From NCBI GenBank assembly GCA_015234045.1, contig JADFWU010000010.1, positions 1 through 64,000 of the forward strand: DNA of 64,000 bases, read 5' to 3'. The notes under the pieces are model-generated. The model did no database searches, was not told the DNA's origin, and saw nothing but the letters and a program-made list of their open reading frames with translations. This DNA is from Magnetococcales bacterium (GTDB lineage Bacteria; Pseudomonadota; Magnetococcia; Magnetococcales; JADFWU01). Shown piece by piece: positions 26,536 to 35,077 of the stretch. A program made the translations under genes and the position numbers. The stretch's first letter is position 1. Each line of letters opens with the position of its first letter.

Positions 26536-27405
26536 TCAAGCGCGTTGGGCGATCATTGCCAAAGAGGTGCCCGGAATCCAGATTGGCACGGTTTGCAACG
26601 CCTCAGGAAGTGATAATCCTGCGAAGCCTGCCAATATGTCTAATGGAAAAGCGTGTGGATAGGCGATTCTTTGTACGTTTGTGAATCCATTACGCTCAAA
26701 AAGGGTGCGTAAATCCGTTTCATTCAGATAGAGCAGATGTTCGGGAATTTTAAAAGAGGGCCAACGTGTACCTAAGAGAGGTCGCATCCAGCTACCTCGG
26801 TCCGGGACAACGATAGCGGCGAAGCCATCGGGCGCAAGTCGTTGTGCGATACCTGAAAGAAAGGGATCAGGATCATAAACATGTTCAAGGACTTGAATCG
26901 CTGCAATCAGATCGAATGGACCGTCTGGTGCTTGTTCAATACCACCAACCAGAACCGAATCCGCATAGGCTGAGGCTTCAGAAGCAGCCTCAGTACTTAA
27001 ATCCATTCCAATACGTTCATCAAAATAGCCTTCAGATGCCCTCAGAAACCAGCCAAGTCCAGAGCCCAGTTCCAACAAACGTCCACCAAGACAGCCTCGA
27101 CGTTCAAGGCGTTTTAAAAATGATTGAAAAGTACGTGACAGTGAGCGCTCTTGTTTTCGATAGTCCTGATAGTTGGCCCCATCAAAGTAAGCCAACTGTG
27201 CATAGCGTTCTGCCATGGCCTGCTCTTTGAGCCGTGGATGCAGATAAAGGGTGCCGCACTCCATACACCAAGCCGCTGTAAAGGGTGGTTCAAAGCGATA
27301 GCCTTCACGCCGCTTAGACGAACCACATATTGGACAGCCAGTGTACTCATAGGGCGTATCCGTCTCTGGCGCGCCATCAATATTTTCATTTGTGTCAGTA
27401 GGCAT
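26536..27405 (-). CDS. Class I SAM methyltransferase with N-terminal zinc ribbon
   Basis: 289-residue methyltransferase. The N terminus has C-P-I-C at residues 24-27 and C-M-E-C about 25 residues later, a treble-clef-like zinc-binding pair common in sugar or glycan methyltransferases. SAM motif I is L-L-E-L-G-S-G-L-G near 112-120, followed by G-M-D-L-S, the acidic motif II, and L-E-H-V-Y-D-P. The C-terminal ~40 residues are hydrophobic. It most likely methylates a sugar of the polysaccharide; the site cannot be predicted. It starts 1 base before the end of the downstream-numbered GtrA gene's stop, so the genes are tightly packed. Confidence 0.78.
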   Translation of the reverse strand: MPTDTNENIDGAPETDTPYEYTGCPICGSSKRREGYRFEPPFTAAWCMECGTLYLHPRLKEQAMAERYAQLAYFDGANYQDYRKQERSLSRTFQSFLKRLERRGCLGGRLLELGSGLGWFLRASEGYFDERIGMDLSTEAASEASAYADSVLVGGIEQAPDGPFDLIAAIQVLEHVYDPDPFLSGIAQRLAPDGFAAIVVPDRGSWMRPLLGTRWPSFKIPEHLLYLNETDLRTLFERNGFTNVQRIAYPHAFPLDILAGFAGLSLPEALQTVPIWIPGTSLAMIAQRA

Positions 27406-27406
27406 A

Positions 27407-27895
27407 TCAGTATCGTGATTGGGCTGAAGGAGAAGGGGTTGGTTTGAATGTCCAGTAATAATTCAAAATAAAATTGTTGATGGGAATCAGGACAATGACA
27501 ATCCCCTGTCCGATCAGATAGTGGAGATTGAAGGTGATCGTCGTCAAGTGCATGCAGCCAGCATTCAATGCCAAGCCAATACAGGAAATAATAACATAGC
27601 GATACAGTGCTGTGCTCGCAATTTCCCGTGTATCAAACGTCCAGTGTTTGTTTATGTGAAAGGTCACAACAACCGTCACAATGAAGCCGACTGTGGTTGA
27701 CAAGGTAGGATTGAGGTCCAGCCATTGAACCAGTAAAACCAGAATACCCGTGTGGAGGGTTGCGCCCAATACGCCTGCAATACCATATCGTACCATTTGT
27801 TTCAGCAAGTGTGATTGGTCTTGAGTGGCGGATAGCTCTGCTTTCTTGATGGTATTCATATCAGTCAATATTGAGCGCCTTTTTATGTGGATCAT
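27407..27895 (-). CDS. GtrA family membrane protein (second copy)
   Basis: Small four-TM inner-membrane protein of 162 residues. I use the ATG at 27895 because it overlaps the upstream GtrA stop as ATGA, a strong coupling signal; an internal Met lies at 27859. The GtrA hallmarks are R-Y-G-I-A-G-V-L-G-A, L-S-T-T-V-G-F-I-V, and F-H-I-N-K-H-W-T-F. GtrA proteins are proposed to help flip the GtrB-made lipid-linked sugar. It differs clearly from the copy immediately upstream, so the pair is old or separately acquired rather than a recent duplication. Confidence 0.83.
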   Translation of the reverse strand: MIHIKRRSILTDMNTIKKAELSATQDQSHLLKQMVRYGIAGVLGATLHTGILVLLVQWLDLNPTLSTTVGFIVTVVVTFHINKHWTFDTREIASTALYRYVIISCIGLALNAGCMHLTTITFNLHYLIGQGIVIVLIPINNFILNYYWTFKPTPSPSAQSRY

Positions 27896-28359
27896 CGTGC
27901 CCCAAAAGTCCACAGATGATGCACGATATATGTCTGAATCGGTGTGATTACCTGTGCCAGAATCAAGGCGGGCAGATAATGCAATTGAAACCATTCAATA
28001 CCAATAGCCACGATAGTATTTAACGAGATCAGGCTGAGAAGTGTGGCGATCACAAATCGAGGCAGCTCGAATCGGTGGCTGGCATCACTTTGAAAGGCCC
28101 AATATTTATTTCCCGCATAGGAAACAAGGGCAGCAATTATGGAACTGGCAAGATTGGCAGCATGCACCCAGAGATCCAGCCATTCAACAAAGACATAAAT
28201 ACAACCAATATGGGTCAGAGAAGCCAGAATACCGGTTATGCCAAAACGCCAGCCCTGCATAAAATGGATACGCATGGTGGCGGAGGATATACCAAAAATC
28301 GAGCCAACCCGGATTGCAATTCTGAGTATCACGCTATCATGTACAGCCACTCTATTCAT
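27892..28359 (-). CDS. GtrA family membrane protein (first copy)
   Basis: 155-residue four-TM protein with W-R-F-G-I-T-G-I-L-A, L-A-S-S-I-I-A-A-L-V-S-Y and G-N-K-Y-W-A-F, the family blocks, and a closing H-H-L-W-T-F. The first ~33 residues are outside the family and the Met at residue 34 may be the true start. It lies 15 bases after the GT-C-like gene and overlaps the second GtrA gene by 4 bases. Likely role: movement of a polyprenyl-linked sugar across the inner membrane with GtrB. Confidence 0.8.
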   Translation of the reverse strand: MNRVAVHDSVILRIAIRVGSIFGISSATMRIHFMQGWRFGITGILASLTHIGCIYVFVEWLDLWVHAANLASSIIAALVSYAGNKYWAFQSDASHRFELPRFVIATLLSLISLNTIVAIGIEWFQLHYLPALILAQVITPIQTYIVHHLWTFGAR

Positions 28360-28374
28360 CTGGTTGACTACGCT

Positions 28375-29829
28375 CTAAGGCTTTTCAGTGGGTTGAAGGT
28401 ATAGTTTTTCAAAGCCAAAATAGCGGGCAATGTCTCCATTTTGCCATGAGTCGGGTTGATCAATAATATCCCCAAAAAATAGCAACTTAGGCTTGCTTTG
28501 TAAGGGCTTCCAGTATACATCCTTTGCGCCAGTATCCAATGCATTTCCAACCTGTTCAAAACGTTCAGTATAGCTATTTCTATAGGACCAGGCCGGTCCA
28601 GTAAGCGAGTAGATCCCTGTCAATAGATTGTTGGGTGGCAGTAGAAATCTATCACCGGGCACAAAACAGGCTAAAATGAACAGAATTGGCATGATACGCG
28701 CGGTGCTCAGACGCTCAAATCGTGTTTTTACGCCGCGATTGATCCAGGCGGCGACAAATAGATGAAGTTGAGTAAACCAGAGAACGAGGAAGATGAAATA
28801 GACTTGATTTGCCGCGCGTTTGGGCATTTCCAAGCCGACCGCAGCTGGAATGAACCATGAAAACCAGATGACACCGGGTAGCAGTATCATGGCTAATAAC
28901 CAATGGTGGATACGCACTTTTTGAAAAAAGTGGTGGCCATCCACTACTTTGGCGGCAAAGGGTAACAGAATGAGACTGGAAACCAGTAACAGCGGGCTGC
29001 ACACCCAGGAAAGATAGTAGCGACCACTCCAATGAATACTGTCGATAATGGCTGGAATGAGTTGGAATGTTTCCGTTGAAGAGGCGGCTTGGGCCACTTC
29101 CATGCGGTTCCACATGGCAGGGGATAAAAACGGTATGGGCAGGCAGAGTATGGCGGTGATTAGACACGTCAACCAAAGCCACGCTGATGGGCTTTGCATG
29201 CGTCGGGAAATGAGGGTTCCAAAGAACAGGCTTGTGCCAAGAAAAAAGATGAGAATTTCATTGGTGCCGATGGCGCAAACGGTACACACAATGGCAATAA
29301 GCGCATAAATAAAGCGGGCGGGTGATGTGGTTCGACCAAAATTGAAAAGCGATGACAGAATCAGCAGAAATAGAATAGTGCCGGTATGGTAGCCAAAAGC
29401 ACCGCTGGCCCAATACAGTCCTGATGCAGGGCGGGGCATGTGAATAAAATAGATCAGAATCAGGCAAAGTACGCCAAAAGAGACCCATCCCCGTGGAAAA
29501 CGATTATCACCATATCCCATAGAGCGTGCCAAGGCGCGTAAAGGCAGAAAAAATGCGGCTATCACTAGAATAGGCAGGGCATGATACGCATCCAGGGCTG
29601 TGAATGGGTCAAACTGTTTGGCAATTGTGCTCATTACATAGCCGATGAAGGTAACCTGGAAATAACGGCCATTATGAGTTTGATAGAGGTGGCTGACTTT
29701 ATCAAATAGATCGAATTCACGGAACTCGGTCATGAATCCATAATCATCCAAAGTAGGAAAGGCCGCTAGCCCCAGCAATAGAAAAACACCGAAAGCCAGT
29801 GGAACAAAAATGAGAATGGGACGATTCAT
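28375..29829 (-). CDS. Polytopic membrane protein, GT-C/DUF6056-like
   Basis: 484-residue protein with about 11 TM helices. After TM1 it reads F-P-T-L-D-D-Y-G-F, and N-G-R-Y-F-Q follows near residue 53; a loop Asp pair after the first helix is what GT-C glycosyltransferases use for catalysis. It resembles DUF6056/GtrII-type proteins, which would transfer the sugar from undecaprenyl phosphate to a glycan in the periplasm. The assignment fits its place as first gene of a block with GtrA and GtrB homologues, but no family-level match is certain. Confidence 0.65.
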   Translation of the reverse strand: MNRPILIFVPLAFGVFLLLGLAAFPTLDDYGFMTEFREFDLFDKVSHLYQTHNGRYFQVTFIGYVMSTIAKQFDPFTALDAYHALPILVIAAFFLPLRALARSMGYGDNRFPRGWVSFGVLCLILIYFIHMPRPASGLYWASGAFGYHTGTILFLLILSSLFNFGRTTSPARFIYALIAIVCTVCAIGTNEILIFFLGTSLFFGTLISRRMQSPSAWLWLTCLITAILCLPIPFLSPAMWNRMEVAQAASSTETFQLIPAIIDSIHWSGRYYLSWVCSPLLLVSSLILLPFAAKVVDGHHFFQKVRIHHWLLAMILLPGVIWFSWFIPAAVGLEMPKRAANQVYFIFLVLWFTQLHLFVAAWINRGVKTRFERLSTARIMPILFILACFVPGDRFLLPPNNLLTGIYSLTGPAWSYRNSYTERFEQVGNALDTGAKDVYWKPLQSKPKLLFFGDIIDQPDSWQNGDIARYFGFEKLYLQPTEKP

Positions 29830-30297
29830 AATGTGCTACCTGTATGATTTTGATGGATGATTCATATTTACATATTATTACCGGTTTCTCTGTCGGATCA
29901 CAACCTGATTTTGTCCGCAGTTCTTTGTGTCGTGCAGTCATGGTAGAAATACAATGTTATTGATTTTTCACTTAATTACACGCTATTCAAACTGTCTGTG
30001 AATCAGTGCCAATAGTATGCGACAGTGACACCATCGGGTTTGTTTTCTTGACATTTTGCTGAAAAAAACACTTAATCATCAGGGTTTGTTCGTCTTAGCT
30101 TATAGATACGTGTTTCCTGATGTTTTTCACGCTCTTTTCAATAGATTCTAATCAATGGGGAAGGGGTGAAGAGGCGAACAGGGCATAGGAATTGCTTTCC
30201 CTTCCTTTTAGCTTTGCATGATTTAATGATGATGGCGATAACCCTCCAGGAATAGTTTATAAATGGAAAAAAACCAAGCCCCTCAGAGGCACAGTCA
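29830..30297. other. 468-base divergent intergenic region
   Basis: Separates the second minus-strand block from the Wzm/Wzt block and should contain promoters for both. I see no reading frame or repeat of R1-R3 in it. One sigma-70-like candidate is listed separately. Confidence 0.5.
30048..30076 (+). promoter_or_regulatory. Candidate sigma-70 promoter for the Wzm/Wzt operon
   Basis: TTGACA at 30048-30053 and CTTAAT at 30071-30076 with a 17-base spacer. The -35 is perfect and the -10 matches 4 of 6. It lies about 220 bases before the first start codon, so it is only a candidate. Confidence 0.3.
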
Positions 30298-31110
30298 ATG
30301 ATGGCTCACACAAAAGGTGTTTATCAAAGTACAGGCCGAGATGGTGGATTTAATCAGTTTATTTTTCTGGTTACTTCATTGGTGTTGCGTGAGTTCAAAG
30401 GTCAATACAGGCGGGCGTTCCTAGGACCAATATGGGCGCTGATTAAGCCTATTGGTTACATGATGGTATTCATCTTTTTACGTGGTGTGTTTGATATCAA
30501 AAGCGATGGGGCACCCTTTGCCCTGTTTACTTTTTGTGCACTGGTGCCTTGGACCTTTTTCAATACCGCTCTTTCTCGTTGTGCACCATCGGTTGTTTCC
30601 AATGGCATGATCCTGAAAAAAGCGGATATCCCTCGGGAAATCTTTCCGATTGCCACTGTGGGTATTGCGTTGTTTGACCTGTTGATCTCCATGATCGTTC
30701 TGGTGGGGATGCTGGTTTGGTACGAAGCGCCCGCATTTGGTTGGAATTTGATCTGGTTGCCGATTCTTATTCTTTTGACAGGGCTGATGGCCTTGGGCAT
30801 GGGGTTTGGCGCGGCTTTGATTGCCACTGTCCGGCGGGATATCGTTTTTGCCATGCCTTTTATGATGCAGTTTTGGATGTTGGCCAGTCCGGTGATGTAT
30901 CCGTTGAGCCAAGTACCTGAACGTTGGCACAGTATTGTGGTGATTAATCCCATGGTGGGTATCATCGAGGGATTTAGAAACGTTCTGATCCATGGTAAAG
31001 CTCCAGATATGGATTTGCTCTCTGTATCTATCATCGTAACTGTGGTTGTTTGGGTAGTTTTTCTACCGCTCTACCATCAAATGTCCAAATATTTTTCAGA
31101 CGTGCTATAG
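30298..31110 (+). CDS. wzm: Polysaccharide ABC exporter permease (Wzm-like)
   Basis: Six-TM ABC-2 type permease of 270 residues that, with the ATPase encoded 3 bases downstream, exports a lipid-linked polysaccharide across the inner membrane. Family blocks are L-V-L-R-E-F-K-G-Q-Y-R-R-A-F-L-G-P near the start (the cytoplasmic coupling segment), P-W-T-F-F-N near 86, and M-Y-P-L-S-Q-V-P near 199. Two Met codons are adjacent at the start (residues 1 and 2). It opens the second plus-strand block of the locus. Confidence 0.92.
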   Translation: MMAHTKGVYQSTGRDGGFNQFIFLVTSLVLREFKGQYRRAFLGPIWALIKPIGYMMVFIFLRGVFDIKSDGAPFALFTFCALVPWTFFNTALSRCAPSVVSNGMILKKADIPREIFPIATVGIALFDLLISMIVLVGMLVWYEAPAFGWNLIWLPILILLTGLMALGMGFGAALIATVRRDIVFAMPFMMQFWMLASPVMYPLSQVPERWHSIVVINPMVGIIEGFRNVLIHGKAPDMDLLSVSIIVTVVVWVVFLPLYHQMSKYFSDVL

Positions 31111-31113
31111 ATT

Positions 31114-32313
31114 ATGAAGCAAGAGACACTGGTTGAAGTAGAAGGGTTATGGAAGCAGTATGGTTTCCCGATAACGCCCTATATACATCGTCTGAAGCAT
31201 CGGGTTGGCAGTCTGTTGACGCGACAGCCCTATGTGCGTCCTGAACTGCCTTGGGCTATTCAGGATCTTTCGTTCTCGGTTCGTCGGGGCGAAACCCTGG
31301 GCATCATCGGACGCAACGGTTCTGGAAAATCCACCCTGCTCAAGACATTGGCCGGTGTGACACCACCGCGTCGCGGTGTTGTGAAGCTCAAGGGACGGAT
31401 CTTTCCGATGATTGAGCTGCATGCGGGCATCCATGTGGAACTGACGGGTGCTGAGAATATCCGTCTGCTTGGTGCTCTCAACGGTCTTACACAGCAGGAA
31501 CTTAAAGAAAAACTGCCTAAAATTATCGATTTCTGTGAATTGGGTCCATGGTTGGACCGTCCGGTTCGCATGTACTCCTCCGGCATGGTCGTGCGGCTAG
31601 GTTTTGCTGTTGGTGCCTTTGTTGATGCCGATATTCTTTTGATTGATGAGGTGATGGCGGTTGGTGATACCGCATTTTACAATAAATGCCTGCGCCATTT
31701 GGAATATTTGCGTTCCCTGGGCACCTGTATGCTTTTTGTCTCTCACAATATGAACAAGATGAAGCGGGTTTGTGACCGAATTCTGTTGATGGATTACGGT
31801 GTACCGCTTTTCTTGGGTGAGCCTGACGTGGCTGTGGCCAAGTATGAGAAGCTGATCCGGCCCAAAGAAGGATCTGAAGCGCTGTCTGCCCTGGTGATGG
31901 ATGATCTGGGGGTTGAGCTGGATAATCTCACGCTGACTTCAGCGGATGGAAATCGTATTGACATTCTCAATCCGGGCGATGATCTGATTCTGACTTTTGA
32001 TCTGAATCTCTCAGAAATGATTGAAGATGCAACCCTCAATGTCTCCATGGAAAACATGGAGGCAATACCGATTATTTGGGAAAGCCTGCCTCTTGAGAAG
32101 ATTAAGGCCGGGTTGAATCGGTTTCGTCTCCATTTACATCAGTTGCGGGTCCAAAATGGACTCTATTTTTTGCGTATCAGCATTGATGTCGGACAGTACG
32201 CACGGACCGGTTTCCAGGTAACGCGCGCCGCACAAATACAGGCCCAGGGCGTGCCACACTCCATTGGACTCTATAAGCCGGAACGGGATTTCAGCTGTAT
32301 AGAACACCCCTGA
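31114..32313 (+). CDS. wzt: Polysaccharide ABC exporter ATPase (Wzt-like) with C-terminal carbohydrate-binding-type domain
   Basis: 399-residue ATPase of the Wzm/Wzt pair. Walker A is G-R-N-G-S-G-K-S-T near residue 66, the signature is the Wzt-type Y-S-S-G-M near 153, Walker B is I-L-L-I-D-E near 178 and the switch His lies in V-S-H-N-M. Residues ~265-395 form a separate beta-rich domain beginning I-D-I-L-N-P-G-D-D, as in Wzt proteins that read a terminal modification of the glycan before export. If so, the methyltransferases in the locus are candidates for that modification. Confidence 0.93.
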   Translation: MKQETLVEVEGLWKQYGFPITPYIHRLKHRVGSLLTRQPYVRPELPWAIQDLSFSVRRGETLGIIGRNGSGKSTLLKTLAGVTPPRRGVVKLKGRIFPMIELHAGIHVELTGAENIRLLGALNGLTQQELKEKLPKIIDFCELGPWLDRPVRMYSSGMVVRLGFAVGAFVDADILLIDEVMAVGDTAFYNKCLRHLEYLRSLGTCMLFVSHNMNKMKRVCDRILLMDYGVPLFLGEPDVAVAKYEKLIRPKEGSEALSALVMDDLGVELDNLTLTSADGNRIDILNPGDDLILTFDLNLSEMIEDATLNVSMENMEAIPIIWESLPLEKIKAGLNRFRLHLHQLRVQNGLYFLRISIDVGQYARTGFQVTRAAQIQAQGVPHSIGLYKPERDFSCIEHP

Positions 32314-32333
32314 TTGGTGATGGATCGCAGGCA

Positions 32334-33242
32334 ATGACCAACTCTAATAATCCACTGGTCACGGTGGTGATCCCTGCCTATAACAGTGCCTGGTGCATCA
32401 ATAAAGCAGTTGATTCGGTTCTTGCTCAAAGCTGGCCACATCTTGAGGTGTTGATCATCAATGATGGCAGTACCGATGACCTGGCTGATGTGCTCCAGCC
32501 ATATGGTCGTCGTGTTCGTATCATTTACCAGAACAACCAAGGGCTGAGTGCAGCGAGGAACACCGGTATTCGAGAAGCGAAAGGCGTGTATATCGCCTTT
32601 CTGGATTCAGATGATTATTGGTTGCCCGGGAAAATTCATGCACAGGTAACCCTGATGCAGGAAAATGCATCCGTTGGTTTTTGTTCAACCAATACCCAGT
32701 TACAAACCTTGGATGGAAAAGTGTTGCGCCATTGGCCCTGTCCTGGCCCAGATAAATCCGACTCTCTGTTGGCATCAATCTTTGATCAGTTGTCGCTTAT
32801 TCCGGGTAGTGGTTCCGGCGTGATGGTTCGAACAGAAATCATTCGTCAAACCGATGGCTTTGATATCACTTTGAGAAGTCTCGAAGATATTGATATGTGG
32901 ATGCGTCTCGCTTGCCTAACCAACTATCAGTGCATTGAAGCTCCGTTGAGTGTGGTGATCTGGCGTGAAGACAGTATGAGTCGTGATCCTTTGGTCATGA
33001 AGCAGTCTGCCATGCAGGTGCTTAACCAAAATAGACATCGGCTGCCATCCAGTCTGCGAGGGCGTTTTTGGCGGCGTTGCCTGGCTCAGGTTTTTGCTGA
33101 ATACGGCAAATGGGCCTATCGGGATGGAAAAATCGGGTTGGCATTGCGTCTCTTTCTGCAAGGATTGTTCACTGCGCCGCTGGGGGCTGGACGGCTCAAT
33201 CTGAGCATGATCGTTGCGGTATTGAAACGTGAGCCGTTTTGA
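32334..33242 (+). CDS. GT2-family glycosyltransferase
   Basis: 302-residue cytoplasmic GT-A enzyme. V-V-I-P-A-Y-N-S-A-W opens the nucleotide-binding domain, I-I-N-D-G-S-T-D follows, and the metal-binding D-S-D-D-Y-W lies near 97-102, with L-E-D-I-D-M-W-M-R near 182 as the E-D catalytic-base block. It should add one sugar to the repeat unit. It lies 20 bases after wzt and 30 bases before the flippase-like gene in the same direction. Specificity is not readable. Confidence 0.88.
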   Translation: MTNSNNPLVTVVIPAYNSAWCINKAVDSVLAQSWPHLEVLIINDGSTDDLADVLQPYGRRVRIIYQNNQGLSAARNTGIREAKGVYIAFLDSDDYWLPGKIHAQVTLMQENASVGFCSTNTQLQTLDGKVLRHWPCPGPDKSDSLLASIFDQLSLIPGSGSGVMVRTEIIRQTDGFDITLRSLEDIDMWMRLACLTNYQCIEAPLSVVIWREDSMSRDPLVMKQSAMQVLNQNRHRLPSSLRGRFWRRCLAQVFAEYGKWAYRDGKIGLALRLFLQGLFTAPLGAGRLNLSMIVAVLKREPF

Positions 33243-33272
33243 TTAATACTCAACTCTATCAGGGCATCCCGG

Positions 33273-34289
33273 ATGGCCAATCTTCTCAAGCAACGCCTCA
33301 TGCGGTTTAAAGAGTGGCCACGTCTGCACCCTCGGCGTTTTGCTGTGATCAAGCTGTTTGTGCTGTTGGTCGTTGTGGTGTTGGCTTATCTTTCGTTAGA
33401 GTTTAATTCTGATGATCTGACCCGCTTATCTTCCCATTGGTTGATCGCGGCATTGGTGATGGCAATCCTGTGGCAGTGGATACAGGCGGTGCGTTGGGAC
33501 TACTGTTTACACTGTTTGGCACCGGATCAACCCAGAGCGTCTTTGCTCAGATTGGGTGCGATTTTGTTGGTTGGCAATTTGGTCTCCCTCTCACTGCTTC
33601 CTTCGGTTATTGGTCAGACCTCTGTCAAGCTGGTCAAGTGGCGTAGTGTCAGTAACAGACTGAAAGTGGTGACACAATCCGTTATCATGACCTTGATCGC
33701 CGGAATGGCCAGTGTTATCTGTCTGGGTCTGTTTGGCTTGTATGGTTTGGTGTTGATTGAAACGCATAGCCAGAGTCAGTTGGTGGGGCTTATGCCTTAT
33801 TCATCCCTCATAACGCTTTTGGCAATTGCAGCTGTTGTTGGGCTTGTTCTGCATCAACGGGTTATTATTTGGTTGTTGGCATTATTAAAGCGTATGGGAA
33901 TGGATGGGCGTTTGACCACGGTGCGTGAGGTGGTTTGTCACATTCGTTGGCCACTGTTACTTCAAGCCATTGCAGGCCAATTGTTGTTTGTGGGTATGGC
34001 GGTGTGCGCGTTATGGGCGGTGCGGGATTTGGCTGTGCTGACCAGTGTGGCGATTACCGCTGCCGCCGCTTTGGGGCGATTGGTGCCGTTGTCCATCCTT
34101 GGCGTGAGTCTGGGCGAGGGGATTCTTTCGCTGTTTTTGGCTGGTTTGGGTTGGTCACCTGCGGAAATCCTGATGGGTGCATCGCTGCCGGTATTACTGT
34201 TCTATCTGGTATCACTGCCTGGCTTGGTAATGGAGTTGATGCCTCAGCAGCATGTGGTGGATTTTTCTGTTGATAAATCTGTCCGTTAA
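33273..34289 (+). CDS. Lysylphosphatidylglycerol synthase TM-region-like membrane protein
   Basis: 338-residue protein with about eight TM helices, resembling the membrane half of MprF/LPG synthase (PF03706, UPF0104). Visible family blocks are R-W-D-Y-C-L near residue 73, the G-N-L-V-S-L-S-L-L-P-S-V-I-G segment near 105, and A-A-L-G-R-L-V-P-L-S near 250-260. The catalytic aminoacyl domain is absent. Such stand-alone membrane domains occur in polysaccharide loci and may move lipid-linked intermediates; this is inference. Its 3' end lies just upstream of the methyltransferase. Confidence 0.8.
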   Translation: MANLLKQRLMRFKEWPRLHPRRFAVIKLFVLLVVVVLAYLSLEFNSDDLTRLSSHWLIAALVMAILWQWIQAVRWDYCLHCLAPDQPRASLLRLGAILLVGNLVSLSLLPSVIGQTSVKLVKWRSVSNRLKVVTQSVIMTLIAGMASVICLGLFGLYGLVLIETHSQSQLVGLMPYSSLITLLAIAAVVGLVLHQRVIIWLLALLKRMGMDGRLTTVREVVCHIRWPLLLQAIAGQLLFVGMAVCALWAVRDLAVLTSVAITAAAALGRLVPLSILGVSLGEGILSLFLAGLGWSPAEILMGASLPVLLFYLVSLPGLVMELMPQQHVVDFSVDKSVR

Positions 34290-34332
34290 TCGGACAGTTG
34301 ATGCTTTTCACTGGTATAAGAGGAATGATCCA

Positions 34333-35073
34333 ATGGGATTTTGGAGTCGTAAAATGGCGCGGGAGTGGGATGATCGCGCTGATAAGAATGCGCCGCTCTA
34401 TATCTATACCGATGAAAAGTTTGAAGAAGAGTTTGATGAAGACTTTTTCTTTAAAAGTGGTCAGCAGGACGTTGATCAAACGTTGGCTGCCATGCATGTT
34501 CATCCGAAACCAGATTGGCGGGTGTTGGATATCGGTTGTGGTATCGGACGACTCACCCGACGTTTGGATCAATTGGCTGGTGAAGCCATCGGTGTGGATG
34601 TCTCTGCCGGTATGGTTCAGAAGGCGGGCCAATTCAATCCGGGGATCACTTTTCAGCAGATCTCTGGAGTGGATCTGAAACTGTTTCCTGATAATCATTT
34701 TGATTTTGTTTTTTCATTTATTGTTTTTCAACATTTGCCGCGCACCAGCTTGGTGATGGGCTATCTTGAAGAGATCGAACGGGTATTGAAACCCAGTGGT
34801 ATCACTGTATTTCAGATGAAGACCTCTTTTCATCCTGCCTGGAAACGTGCCTACTGGAACTGGCGACGTCCCAAACATCGTGATATGGATCGTAACTCCA
34901 GTACCTTTGTGGGATGTGAAACACGTGTGGGTGCGATTCAGGAAAAAGCCCGCCAATTGGGTATGGTTACCGATATGGTGCTCTACGAAGGCAGCTACCG
35001 TACCTATTTTCGCCTCTCAAAAGGTGATCCCGACAAGATTAAAGTCAATTTGGATAATCTGTTGAATCCTTGA
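34333..35073 (+). CDS. Class I SAM-dependent methyltransferase
   Basis: 246-residue methyltransferase. The ATG at 34333 has AGAGGA about 9 bases before it; an earlier frame-start inside the previous gene has no site. Motif I V-L-D-I-G-C-G-I-G-R lies near residue 60, then G-V-D-V-S, and F-V-F-S-F-I-V-F-Q-H as the motif IV/post region. The N terminus W-D-D-R-A-D-K-N-A-P-L-Y-Y-like segment (R-E-W-D-D-R-A) is common to methyltransferases in glycan loci. It could cap or decorate the polysaccharide, possibly the mark read by the Wzt C-terminal domain; that is a hypothesis. Confidence 0.8.
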   Translation: MGFWSRKMAREWDDRADKNAPLYIYTDEKFEEEFDEDFFFKSGQQDVDQTLAAMHVHPKPDWRVLDIGCGIGRLTRRLDQLAGEAIGVDVSAGMVQKAGQFNPGITFQQISGVDLKLFPDNHFDFVFSFIVFQHLPRTSLVMGYLEEIERVLKPSGITVFQMKTSFHPAWKRAYWNWRRPKHRDMDRNSSTFVGCETRVGAIQEKARQLGMVTDMVLYEGSYRTYFRLSKGDPDKIKVNLDNLLNP

Positions 35074-35077
35074 CTCT

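Noticed and set aside
30456-31034. 192-residue minus-strand frame inside the Wzm gene
   Set aside because: Fully overlaps a well-supported permease gene and has no recognisable domain.
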